From: JAYSYM01 sp964543475
GTDB lineage: Bacteria > Bdellovibrionota > Bdellovibrionia > Bdellovibrionales > JAMPXM01
DNA: 64,000 nucleotides
Direction of reading: 5' to 3'
NCBI GenBank assembly: GCA_964543475.1
Contig: CAZIYJ010000008.1
Coordinates: forward strand, 62,001 to 126,000
A program made the position numbers and the translations under genes. Below the pieces are notes generated by a model. The model searched no databases, had not been told where the DNA came from, and was given only the letters and a program-made list of their open reading frames with translations. This document shows positions 50,566 through 58,176 of this stretch, piece after piece (the stretch's first letter is position 1; every line of letters begins with the position of its first letter).

Positions 50566-51147
50566 ATGGCTATTTACGCACCAGGTATTCGTGACAGACA
50601 TAATCGACCTAAAAGAAATGGCGCACGCAATGCGATCATGACTCTTTCTTTGACCGCCATGGTTGATATGTTTACGGTACTCGCAGTCTTCCTACTTCAA
50701 AACTATCAAACAGACTCAGGACTTCTCGAAATCAACGACGAAGTTGCACTTCCGATGGCTTCGGCAATCAAAGAGCTTCGCCCTGCAACTGTAATTACGG
50801 TTTCAAAATCACACGTGACGCTCAACAAAGAGATCGTCATTGATATCAATTCGATTCGAGCACAAGAAGATGCAAACATCCCGGCGCTCGAGAAAAAGCT
50901 GACTCAGATGTTCACCGATGCTGATAGCAAAAGAAAAATGTTGGGCCTAGGTGCTATTCGCGATGCTGTTCAATCTCAGCAAGGCACTGATCCTAAAAAA
51001 GAATTAGAAGATTCTCGTCGTGTCACCGTTCAAGGTGATAAAGGCGTCGACTTTCTTGCAATTCGCCGCGTACTTCACACGGTGACGATGGCAGGAGCTT
51101 CAGAAGTGAACTTCGCGGTTGTTAAAGACGAATCATCGCCCCAGTAA
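50566..51147 (+). CDS. ExbD/TolR-family motor protein (AglS-like)
   Basis: A 193-residue second ExbD-like protein. Its single helix, MTLSLTAMVDMFTVLAVFLL, carries the functional Asp; the periplasmic domain has ALPMASAIKELRPATVITVS, SHVTLNKEIVIDINSIRA and a C-terminal DFLAIRRVLHTVTMAGASEV. A charged insert of about 30 residues (DADSKRKMLGLGAIRDAVQS onward) distinguishes it from the AglQ-like protein. Two ExbD-type proteins per ExbB-type protein is the arrangement of the Agl motor. It is the last gene of the motor operon. Confidence 0.88.
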   Translation: MAIYAPGIRDRHNRPKRNGARNAIMTLSLTAMVDMFTVLAVFLLQNYQTDSGLLEINDEVALPMASAIKELRPATVITVSKSHVTLNKEIVIDINSIRAQEDANIPALEKKLTQMFTDADSKRKMLGLGAIRDAVQSQQGTDPKKELEDSRRVTVQGDKGVDFLAIRRVLHTVTMAGASEVNFAVVKDESSPQ

Positions 51148-51257
51148 AGTCTCAAACATCACAGAGCATCAGCCTTTAGTCTAGTTGTCAGAACGAGGCT
51201 TACGTCTTATCGTTAAGGCACATTTACAGTCCGAGTGTGCCAACCGGCGGGAGCATC

Positions 51258-51761
51258 ATGATGAAACGTCTTTTAGTAATCCCATTCTTATTTTTCGCGA
51301 TGGCATGTGCAGAAGTAAAAGAGAAGATCGAAGATCGCTCCGGCGGTTGCGTAAACGGCAATTGCACAAATAAACCATTACCGAAACCATCGGCTTGTAG
51401 TGGAGCCCAAAAATTCACTGATCTTTCAGGCACGTTTAAAACAGAGCCAGTAACGAGTGCTACTACGGGAATCACATATCGCGCTCAGTTTTTCTTCAGC
51501 GGAAATAAAGCATCATTTACGCAGTTTTGCGAAAAGAAGACATCGGGTGAGTTTGAAAGTCCAATGGTGGAATCAACTTACTCGGTTAACTCAGATGTGA
51601 GTGCATTAAAATTCGATGATCCTCAGGTAGTTGAAAAGAAATCGGCAAGCTTTAGCTGTAAGGCTCAGTTAACTTCCGAAGTTTTCGCGATCAGCGCCCA
51701 AGGCAAATGTTTGGTGATTAAGCCGAGTAAAGGCGATGCGCTTTACTACGTAAAACAGTAA
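51258..51761 (+). CDS. Cysteine-containing lipoprotein of unknown function
   Basis: A 167-residue lipoprotein (RLLVIPFLFFAMACAEV, lipobox MAC) whose mature N-terminus has further cysteines in GGCVNGNCTNKP and PSACSG, and later ones in FSCKAQL and GKCLVIK, so disulfides are likely. The remaining sequence is beta-rich with no recognised domain. GGGAG precedes ATG 51258. It follows the motor genes by about 110 bases holding a six-base-pair hairpin (GGCACA/TGTGCC, 51217-51241), and it converges on the GYF-PilZ gene with a one-base gap. Confidence 0.72.
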   Translation: MMKRLLVIPFLFFAMACAEVKEKIEDRSGGCVNGNCTNKPLPKPSACSGAQKFTDLSGTFKTEPVTSATTGITYRAQFFFSGNKASFTQFCEKKTSGEFESPMVESTYSVNSDVSALKFDDPQVVEKKSASFSCKAQLTSEVFAISAQGKCLVIKPSKGDALYYVKQ

Positions 51762-51762
51762 T

Positions 51763-52470
51763 TTAAGCTGTAGCTTTGAGTGGAATGTTGAAGCGCTTAA
51801 CGTAATCAACTACGAACGAAGCTGTTTCAGGATGAAGTTCATCGAACTTAATTCCAGCGTAACCTGAAGACGTCACATAAGCGACTGAGCCTGTAAATCG
51901 GAGTGCGTGCGGGAATTCACTGCTTCGAATAAGAAGTTGAACTTGTTCTCCCTTTACCAAAAAGCCAGCATCGTTAAGTCCCATGCCAGCTTCGCTAATT
52001 GAAGCTGCTTTGACGACGGCTGGCCCTTTTTGATCAACTCGGCTAACAGCGACAGTTCCCATTAGTGGCGCGCGCTCGTTTTCACGTCGGCTGATGCCGA
52101 GCTCTTCCATTATGTCGTGAAGTTCAAAAATATTTGTCCACTGATTTAGTCCCACGCTCCACAAACGAACCTTATTTAAGGTTGTGACATTGCGAAGATG
52201 AGTGATCATTTCATTTTGAGTGAGTGGTCCAAGAGATGATCCGCCTACATCGACATACCAGACTGGGTTTTGCGACTTTTCAGATTCGCTTTTAACAATC
52301 TTTTCAACTTGTTGGCGCCAAGAACTGATCGGCATCCACTCGCGTTGACCCTTCCACCATATAAAGCACGCATCGCCCCATATACCTGCGTTCAAGCATT
52401 GGTCGACTTGTTCCGTAGTAAACGGACCCGTCACAATATTTTCAGAAAAGACAAACCACTCGTGTGCCAC
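51763..52470 (-). CDS. GYF-GYF-PilZ protein
   Basis: A 235-residue cytoplasmic protein. Two GYF_2-type modules: WFVFSENIVTGPFTTEQVDQ with ACFIWWKGQREWMPISSW (about 4-55), and VWYVDVGGSSLGPLTQNEM with RLWSVGLNQWTNIFEL (about 70-120). The C-terminal half is a degenerate PilZ domain (PLMGTVAVSRVDQKGPAVV, ISEAGMGLNDAGFLVKGEQV, GYAGIKFDEL). The classical RxxxR arginines are not obvious, so c-di-GMP binding is uncertain. The GYF module also occurs in GltJ of the gliding machinery, and this gene lies right after such an operon, converging on it. Confidence 0.82.
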   Translation of the reverse strand: MAHEWFVFSENIVTGPFTTEQVDQCLNAGIWGDACFIWWKGQREWMPISSWRQQVEKIVKSESEKSQNPVWYVDVGGSSLGPLTQNEMITHLRNVTTLNKVRLWSVGLNQWTNIFELHDIMEELGISRRENERAPLMGTVAVSRVDQKGPAVVKAASISEAGMGLNDAGFLVKGEQVQLLIRSSEFPHALRFTGSVAYVTSSGYAGIKFDELHPETASFVVDYVKRFNIPLKATA

Positions 52471-52612
52471 ACGTTTGTATCGGATAAATTTTTTATTATC
52501 TTAACGGTTTTCGGGGTCTAGCTAGACCAGTCTGGCTTTCTTCGGACTGCCGCTTTCTGCTAATACTGTGCCAACAATTATGATAGCCTTTTTAAGTAAG
52601 GAAAATGCTCTC

Positions 52613-53605
52613 GTGACTAAGCGAAACTCCGCAATTTTAATGCTGTTATTTGCGATTCTAGTCGTTGAGATTATCATCCTTGCGCCTGGTGATTTGGGTA
52701 CGTCGCCTGAAGCTGATCGTGCGGCTCAAATTGATGCGGCCAAAAGTCCAGTTGAAGGTCAAACGGGCCAAGTGATGCAAGATGTTCACTTAGTCGAGGC
52801 GAAGACAGGCGGAAAAGAGTGGGAACTCTGGGCAGAAAAGGCTCTTCGTCCAAAAGAAGATGCGACGTGGACGATCGAGCAAGTTGAAGTCAAATTTTTT
52901 GGTGAGAACGAAGTGGTGTATACAGTGACGGGTGAGCGTGGATTTGTTGAGACATTGAAAAACGATATCCGAATTATCGGAAACGTTTTGATGCGCTCAT
53001 CAAATGGCTACACTTTTAGAACTGAAGAGATGTCTTACCAGTCTGAGACGCGTTTACTCGAGACACCGCACGCGATTGAAATGGACGGTCCGAGAGAACC
53101 AGATGGATCTCGATTCACACTCACTGGCAAAAATCTTTTCGCCAACCTTACAACGAACGAGATTTTCATCAATCAAGACGTCCGCGCTAAGAAATCTGTC
53201 AAAGCCGGAAAAGCAGCAATGATTTCTTCGGCCAAAGCAGAATTCAGCGGAAAAACTAAAAAAGGGCGTTTCTACGATGGCACCATCATCGACATTGAAT
53301 CGCTTCGCATCACGGGCCCCGAGGCCGTGTTTAGTTACAGCGGTGATCATATTAACTCTGTTGTTGTTGATGGCGGAGTCAAAGTCACTGACGTCGACAA
53401 ATATGCAACCGCTGATAAAGTTGCAGTTTTCTTAGACGAAGAAAAATACATCTTTAAGGGCTCACCACGAGTCGTGCAGAGTGGTGATGAATTGTTCGGA
53501 GACGAGATAGTTCTGTCAGAAGGCGGAAGAAAAGTTCAGGTCTCAAACGCTCGCGCCCGAATCGATTCACGAAGTTTAGAAACGAAAGCGGAGAAGAAAC
53601 CTTAA
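52613..53605 (+). CDS. Fused LptC-LptA lipopolysaccharide-transport protein
   Basis: A 330-residue protein anchored by an N-terminal helix (AILMLLFAILVVEIIILAP). Residues about 45-190 match LptC (VMQDVHLVEAKTGGKEWELW, VETLKNDIRIIGNVLMRSS, YTFRTEEMSYQSETRLLETP); residues about 205-320 match the OstA/LptA fold (VFSYSGDHINSVVVDGGVKV, ADKVAVFLDEEKYIFKG, SGDELFGDEIVLSEGGRKVQ). Normally these are two genes, bridging the LptBFG pump and outer-membrane LptD. lptB follows with a TAATG overlap. GTG 52613 with AAGGA upstream is preferred to an earlier GTG at 52568. Confidence 0.82.
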   Translation: MTKRNSAILMLLFAILVVEIIILAPGDLGTSPEADRAAQIDAAKSPVEGQTGQVMQDVHLVEAKTGGKEWELWAEKALRPKEDATWTIEQVEVKFFGENEVVYTVTGERGFVETLKNDIRIIGNVLMRSSNGYTFRTEEMSYQSETRLLETPHAIEMDGPREPDGSRFTLTGKNLFANLTTNEIFINQDVRAKKSVKAGKAAMISSAKAEFSGKTKKGRFYDGTIIDIESLRITGPEAVFSYSGDHINSVVVDGGVKVTDVDKYATADKVAVFLDEEKYIFKGSPRVVQSGDELFGDEIVLSEGGRKVQVSNARARIDSRSLETKAEKKP

Positions 53606-54336
53606 TGGCAGCTCCAGTACGCCTCAAGGCAGTTAAACTCGCAAAAGCTTTTAAATCACGAAAAGTGGTTGATGGCGTCAGCTTTGAAATCGAAGCTGGG
53701 CAGATCGTTGGATTACTTGGTCCAAACGGCGCTGGTAAAACCACGAGCTTTTACATGGTTGTGGGCCTTGTCACACCGGATTCAGGTGATATCGAGCTCG
53801 ACGGAAAATCAATTGCGCAGATGCCAATGTTTCAGCGTGCACGAGTGGGATTGAGTTATCTTCCGCAAGAGGCAAGTGTCTTTCGAAGGCTAACCGTTCG
53901 AGAGAATGTAATTGTCGCACTTGAGGCCCACGGTATTTCTGGAACAGCGAAGACCGAAAAACTTGAAATGCTGCTCGAAGATTTTTCGATCACCCATATT
54001 CGCGATAGTTACGGTTACGCACTTTCAGGCGGAGAACGGCGACGAGTTGAAATTGCACGAGCTCTCGCGGGTGATCCAAAATTTATTCTCCTCGATGAAC
54101 CCTTTGCGGGGATTGACCCAATTGCAGTGGCAGATATTCAGGGGATTATTCGCGGATTAAAAGCTCGCGGAATTGGAATTCTAATTACTGATCACAATGT
54201 TCGCGAGACCCTTGGTATCTGCGACTATGCGTATATTTTAAAAGACGGAAAAATTCAGGTCACGGGAAGCGCAGACGAAGTGGCGAATAATGATATGGCT
54301 CGAAAGTTTTACTTAGGTGAAAACTTTAAGCTCTAA
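53605..54336 (+). CDS. lptB: LPS export ABC transporter ATPase LptB
   Basis: A 243-residue ABC ATPase: Walker A LLGPNGAGKTTSFYMVVGL, Q-loop YLPQEASVFRRLTVRENV, signature LSGGERRRVEIARALAG, Walker B FILLDEPFAGIDPIAVADI and the H-loop ILITDHNVRET. The DEPFAGIDPIAV wording is diagnostic of LptB. It powers LPS extraction through LptFG, whose genes are not in this window. Its start overlaps the LptC-LptA stop, and rpoN follows 35 bases later. Confidence 0.96.
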   Translation: MAAPVRLKAVKLAKAFKSRKVVDGVSFEIEAGQIVGLLGPNGAGKTTSFYMVVGLVTPDSGDIELDGKSIAQMPMFQRARVGLSYLPQEASVFRRLTVRENVIVALEAHGISGTAKTEKLEMLLEDFSITHIRDSYGYALSGGERRRVEIARALAGDPKFILLDEPFAGIDPIAVADIQGIIRGLKARGIGILITDHNVRETLGICDYAYILKDGKIQVTGSADEVANNDMARKFYLGENFKL

Positions 54337-54371
54337 AGAAGAAACTTAAATTCGCTCCAGGAGGAGAGAAG

Positions 54372-55802
54372 ATGGCTCAAGGCTTAAAACAAAGTATGAA
54401 TCTGTCGCAGACGCTGCGGATGACTCCACAGCTTCAGCAGGCGATCAAGCTCCTTCAGTTATCTCGAATGGAACTCGAGACGGCAGTTCGAAAAGAACTC
54501 GAAGAGAATCCGGTTTTAGAAGAAACTCCTGAAGGACCTGGTGAGGTTAACGAAGGTGAAGCGAATCAGGTAGAAGCTTCGGCGTCTGAAGCTCAGCAAG
54601 ATCACGATCCACAGAAGCAAGATGAGTTCGATTGGGAAAACTATATCGATGCTCAGTATAAGCCATCACAAAGCATGGCTTCTGGCTCTGAAGAGATCAT
54701 GAACTATGAAAATGTGATCACGACGACTGAAAGTCTTTATGATCACTTGATGTGGCAAATGCAACTTTTCGGATTTAATGACGAAGAGGCCTATTATGCG
54801 AGTATGCTCATCAGCTACATCGACGATGATGGTTACATCAAAGTTCCACTCGAGCAAATCGCTCAAGAAGAAAATGCGTCACTCGAAGAGCTCGCAAGCA
54901 TTCTTCCATTTGTTCAAGAATTTGACCCACCGGGAGTTGGCGCGCGCGATTTAAAGGAATGTTTACTGATCCAAGCTAAACATTTACAAGAAGACACCCA
55001 AGACTTAGTACTTCTTTTAAACAATCATTTAAAAGATCTCGAGAAGAAAAACTACGAGGGAATCGCAAAGGCAATGGGCCTAGCTCTCGAAGAAGTCATC
55101 GACATGTGCAAGATCATTTATTCAATGGACCCAAAGCCAGGTCGCGCGTACATGACGAACGATACTCAGTTCGTTACGCCAGATGTTTACGTCTACAAAG
55201 TTGGTGAAGACTATATGGTTTCACTCAACGAAGACGGTCTTCCTCGACTTCGAATCTCAAACTTCTACAAGAACGTTTTAAAGAGCGGCACCGGCGGAAA
55301 AAACGCAACCACTCAAGAATACGTCCAAGAAAAGTTGCGATCAGCTGTTTGGCTGATTAAATCGATTCACCAGCGTCAGCGTACAATCTACAAAGTGTCT
55401 GAGAGTATCGTTAAGCATCAGCGTGATTTCTTTGATAAGGGGCCAGCGTTTATCAAACCGATGATTTTGCGAGATATCGCTAACGATATCGGCATGCACG
55501 AATCAACGGTGAGTCGGGTCACAACTTCAAAGTATATGCATACCCCTCGCGGAATTTTTGAGCTGAAATACTTCTTCAACTCAGGAATTAACACTTCTGA
55601 CGGAGACGCTTTAGCCAGCGAGTCAGTGAAACTTAAAATTAAAGAGTTAGTTTCGGCCGAAGATACCAAGAATCCTCTCTCAGACCAAAAGATCGTAGAG
55701 CTTCTGAAGAAGGATGGGATCCAAATCGCACGTCGAACTGTGGCAAAATACAGAGACGTGCTGAAAATCCTTCCGTCGAGTAAGAGAAAGAAGTACTTCT
55801 AA
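54372..55802 (+). CDS. rpoN: RNA polymerase sigma-54 factor
   Basis: A 476-residue sigma-54. Region I is glutamine-rich (LSQTLRMTPQLQQAIKLLQL) and binds activators; region II is acidic (about 55-110); the core-binding domain has EEYVQEKLRSAVWLIKSIHQ-like sequence (YVQEKLRSAVWLIKSIHQRQ), the HTH HESTVSRVTTSKYMHTPRGI, and the RpoN box is ARRTVAKYR near the C-terminus, ending LKILPSSKRKKYF. It needs AAA+ activators such as the FHA-type one at 33-34 kb. It lies in the common lptB-rpoN-hpf neighbourhood, here interrupted by RNase Y. Confidence 0.97.
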   Translation: MAQGLKQSMNLSQTLRMTPQLQQAIKLLQLSRMELETAVRKELEENPVLEETPEGPGEVNEGEANQVEASASEAQQDHDPQKQDEFDWENYIDAQYKPSQSMASGSEEIMNYENVITTTESLYDHLMWQMQLFGFNDEEAYYASMLISYIDDDGYIKVPLEQIAQEENASLEELASILPFVQEFDPPGVGARDLKECLLIQAKHLQEDTQDLVLLLNNHLKDLEKKNYEGIAKAMGLALEEVIDMCKIIYSMDPKPGRAYMTNDTQFVTPDVYVYKVGEDYMVSLNEDGLPRLRISNFYKNVLKSGTGGKNATTQEYVQEKLRSAVWLIKSIHQRQRTIYKVSESIVKHQRDFFDKGPAFIKPMILRDIANDIGMHESTVSRVTTSKYMHTPRGIFELKYFFNSGINTSDGDALASESVKLKIKELVSAEDTKNPLSDQKIVELLKKDGIQIARRTVAKYRDVLKILPSSKRKKYF

Positions 55803-55807
55803 GGGTC

Positions 55808-57376
55808 ATGGTTCTTGTTGCTGTAATTTTCGCCATTGCCACCATCATCGGGATTGCTCTCACTGCAATCTCTATTCGTCTGCGCGACAAAGCCCAGATC
55901 CGTTTTGCTCAAGAAGAAGCCGCAGAAATTATTGATTCAGCAAAGGGCCTAGCGGCAGATGCTATGGCTGACGCAAAAGAGCGTGTCGAAGACTACGCAG
56001 AGCTCCTTAAAAATCAGAATCACCAAGAAGTGTCGCAGCTTGAGGCGAGAGTTGAACAACAAGAGCTTTCGTACCGAAAAAAGCGAAGCGAAGCCGACCG
56101 CACCTACAATATCGAGCAGCGCGAGATTCAAAAACAGAATGTGGGACTTGTTGAGCGTTCGAAAAAAATCGAAGCACGCCAAGCTCAGTATCGCGAGAAA
56201 CGCGAAAAGGCCGAAGCGGTACGTAAAGAGTTAATTATTGAGCTTCAGCGCATCGGAAATTTGAACCCCGAAGAGATCAAAGCAGAAATAACTGCGGCTC
56301 GCGAAAATGAACTTCAAATCGAAGCAAAGAAAAAAGCGCATTTCTACGAAGAAGAAACAAAAGTTCAAGCTGAGGGTATTGCAAAACATATTCTCAACAC
56401 TGTTTTCAATCGTTTCCCTCGAGAATCAAGCCTAGAGCGAGGAATCGGGACAGTTGAAATCGAAAACGAAGAGCAAAAGGCTCGAGTGTTCGGCAAAGAC
56501 GGAATCAACCTCGCGACGTTAACCCAGCTTTGCGAAGTTGAGTTTAATCTTGGCGAGAACAACGTTGTTCAAGTGGTTGGCTTCGATCCGGTACGGCGTG
56601 AGCTTGCGACCAGAACTTTAGAAAAAGTCGTCAAAGAGAAAAACGCAAATCCTGATTCGATCAAAAGACTTTTTGAGCGAACTCGCAGTGAAGTCTTTAG
56701 AAAGATTGATACTGACGGAAAGCGAATTGCAAATGAACTTGGCATGCAGGACATGGCGCCCGAAATTAAAAATATGCTCGGAAGCCTTCGCTATCGATAC
56801 TCATTCGCACAGAATCAATATTTTCATGTGGGTGAAGTCGGCTGGCTCTGCGGACTTCTAGCCTCAGAGCTTCAATCAGTTGATTTCCGTTCAGCTAAGC
56901 GGGCGGGCCTTCTCCACGATGTAGGTAAAGCAATGGATCACGCCATCGAAGGTGGCCACGCAGTGATCGGCGCTGATTTTATTAAAAAGCATGGCGAAAA
57001 AGATAACATCGTTCATGCGGTTCGCTCGCATCACTATGAAGAACAACCAGCAACTGATCTCGCGTTCCTAGTCATCGCTGCTGATGCAATTTCTGGTGCT
57101 CGTCCTGGTGCTCGTAGGTCAACTGTAACTTCTTACAATCAAAAGATCGAAGCGCTTTCAACGATCGCTGATGGCTTTAATGGTGTGCTACGCACAATGA
57201 TCTTCAACGCTGGCCGCGAAGTGCGGGTCATTGTCGACTCTCGTAAGGTCACTGACGTTCAGTCGTTAAAACTCTGCCGCGACATCGCTGATAAGATCGA
57301 AATTGAGTGCTCTTACCCAGGACAAATCAAAGTCATGGTCGTCCGCGAAACCCACGCCCAGGCCCACGCTAAGTAG
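55808..57376 (+). CDS. rny: Ribonuclease Y
   Basis: A 522-residue membrane-anchored endoribonuclease for mRNA decay. N-terminal helix VLVAVIFAIATIIGIALTAI; then a long coiled coil to about residue 190; a KH domain with the GKDG loop (KARVFGKDGINLATLTQLCE); and an HD domain with RAGLLHDVGKAMDHAIEGGH and LVIAADAISGARPGARRST. The order and length match RNase Y, which in Gram-positive bacteria and some diderms replaces RNase E functions. It starts five bases after rpoN. Confidence 0.9.
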   Translation: MVLVAVIFAIATIIGIALTAISIRLRDKAQIRFAQEEAAEIIDSAKGLAADAMADAKERVEDYAELLKNQNHQEVSQLEARVEQQELSYRKKRSEADRTYNIEQREIQKQNVGLVERSKKIEARQAQYREKREKAEAVRKELIIELQRIGNLNPEEIKAEITAARENELQIEAKKKAHFYEEETKVQAEGIAKHILNTVFNRFPRESSLERGIGTVEIENEEQKARVFGKDGINLATLTQLCEVEFNLGENNVVQVVGFDPVRRELATRTLEKVVKEKNANPDSIKRLFERTRSEVFRKIDTDGKRIANELGMQDMAPEIKNMLGSLRYRYSFAQNQYFHVGEVGWLCGLLASELQSVDFRSAKRAGLLHDVGKAMDHAIEGGHAVIGADFIKKHGEKDNIVHAVRSHHYEEQPATDLAFLVIAADAISGARPGARRSTVTSYNQKIEALSTIADGFNGVLRTMIFNAGREVRVIVDSRKVTDVQSLKLCRDIADKIEIECSYPGQIKVMVVRETHAQAHAK

Positions 57377-57699
57377 ATCGGCCGCGATGAGCGGCAAAAC
57401 GTAAATTTAAACTCTAGATAAACTCCGCGCCAGCGCGGAATAGCGACTTATCAGTCGCAACAATTCCTGAAATTACACGAGCTATTTTGATATCAGCAAT
57501 CACCATCGAAATGTTGTTTTATACTCGCCACAATTTCAGCTGTGAATTCTCAATTCGAGACATTCATTTCAGAGCGTTATGCTCCTTAGCTAAAAAATTT
57601 TTTGTCGAAATTCGAGGACAGTCTTAACAAACCCTCTGCTTTGGTCGGGCAAATTCCGATAGAGGAGTATCACTGCAAACCTTGAAAGGGGCAGATCCA
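57377..57699. promoter_or_regulatory. Intergenic region with three tandem hairpins and the hpf leader
   Basis: About 320 bases between rny and hpf. Three short hairpins follow the rny stop: GCCGC/GCGGC (about 57382-57396), TCCGCGC/GCGCGGA (57424-57439) and GCGACT/AGTCGC (57443-57458). They could mark transcript ends or slow exonucleases, though none has a long T run. The remaining part is AT-rich and contains AAAAAATTTTTT near 57592, a likely promoter area for hpf. No gene seen. Confidence 0.5.
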
Positions 57700-58080
57700 A
57701 TGAAAGTTGATTTTTCGTTCAAGCACTTAGACGCGTCACAGGCACTTATGGGATACACCGAGGAGAAACTCGGCAAAATCGAAAAATTCGAACTGAAGCC
57801 CATGGAAGTGCACGTCGTCTACTCAATGCAGAGGCATGAGTGCATGATTGAGGTGGTAGTGCTTGAGGGCCGTCGTAAATTTAAAGCTACGTCGATTTCT
57901 AACGACTTCTATAAGGCAGTCGACAATATGATCAACAAGCTGACCCGTCAGATGTCGAAGGGTAAGAAAAAACTGAAATATCATAAGCGCCCAGAGCTAT
58001 CGCACTATGGCCAGATTTCGCAGCTTACGCCTGAGCTCGAAACAGTTTACTCACCAGAGCGATTGCGCAAAGTAGGCTAA
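57700..58080 (+). CDS. hpf: Ribosome hibernation-promoting factor, short form
   Basis: A 126-residue HPF/RaiA-family protein: MKVDFSFKHLDASQALMGYT, LGKIEKFELKPMEVHVVYS, FKATSISNDFYKAVDNMINK and LTRQMSKGKKKLKYHKR. It binds the 30S decoding region in resting cells and promotes dimerisation or silencing. It lacks the long-form C-terminal domain. ATG 57700 has AGGGG upstream; a TTG at 57682 is in frame but less likely. hpf downstream of rpoN is a conserved proteobacterial order. Confidence 0.9.
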   Translation: MKVDFSFKHLDASQALMGYTEEKLGKIEKFELKPMEVHVVYSMQRHECMIEVVVLEGRRKFKATSISNDFYKAVDNMINKLTRQMSKGKKKLKYHKRPELSHYGQISQLTPELETVYSPERLRKVG

Positions 58081-58120
58081 TACCTTAAGCAGATTCATAC
58101 TTACTAAGATTGGTTGACCC

Positions 58121-58156
58121 TTGATCTCCGGGCTTGATATTAAGTCCGGAGATCAA
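58121..58156 (+). promoter_or_regulatory. Hairpin in the metK leader
   Basis: TTGATCTCCGG pairs perfectly with CCGGAGATCAA; inside, a G-T wobble and CTT/AAG lengthen the stem to 15 pairs around a six-base loop. It ends 20 bases before the metK start. A downstream CCCGGGG could pair with CTCCGGG instead, an alternative fold that would involve the likely ribosome-binding region. Confidence 0.6.
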
Positions 58157-58176
58157 CATTTCCCGGGGTACACCAA

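Noticed and set aside
58081..58176. Known SAM riboswitch class upstream of metK
   Set aside because: The hairpin is strong, but the conserved cores of SAM-I, SAM-II or SAM/SAH types were not seen; kept only as an unnamed leader structure.
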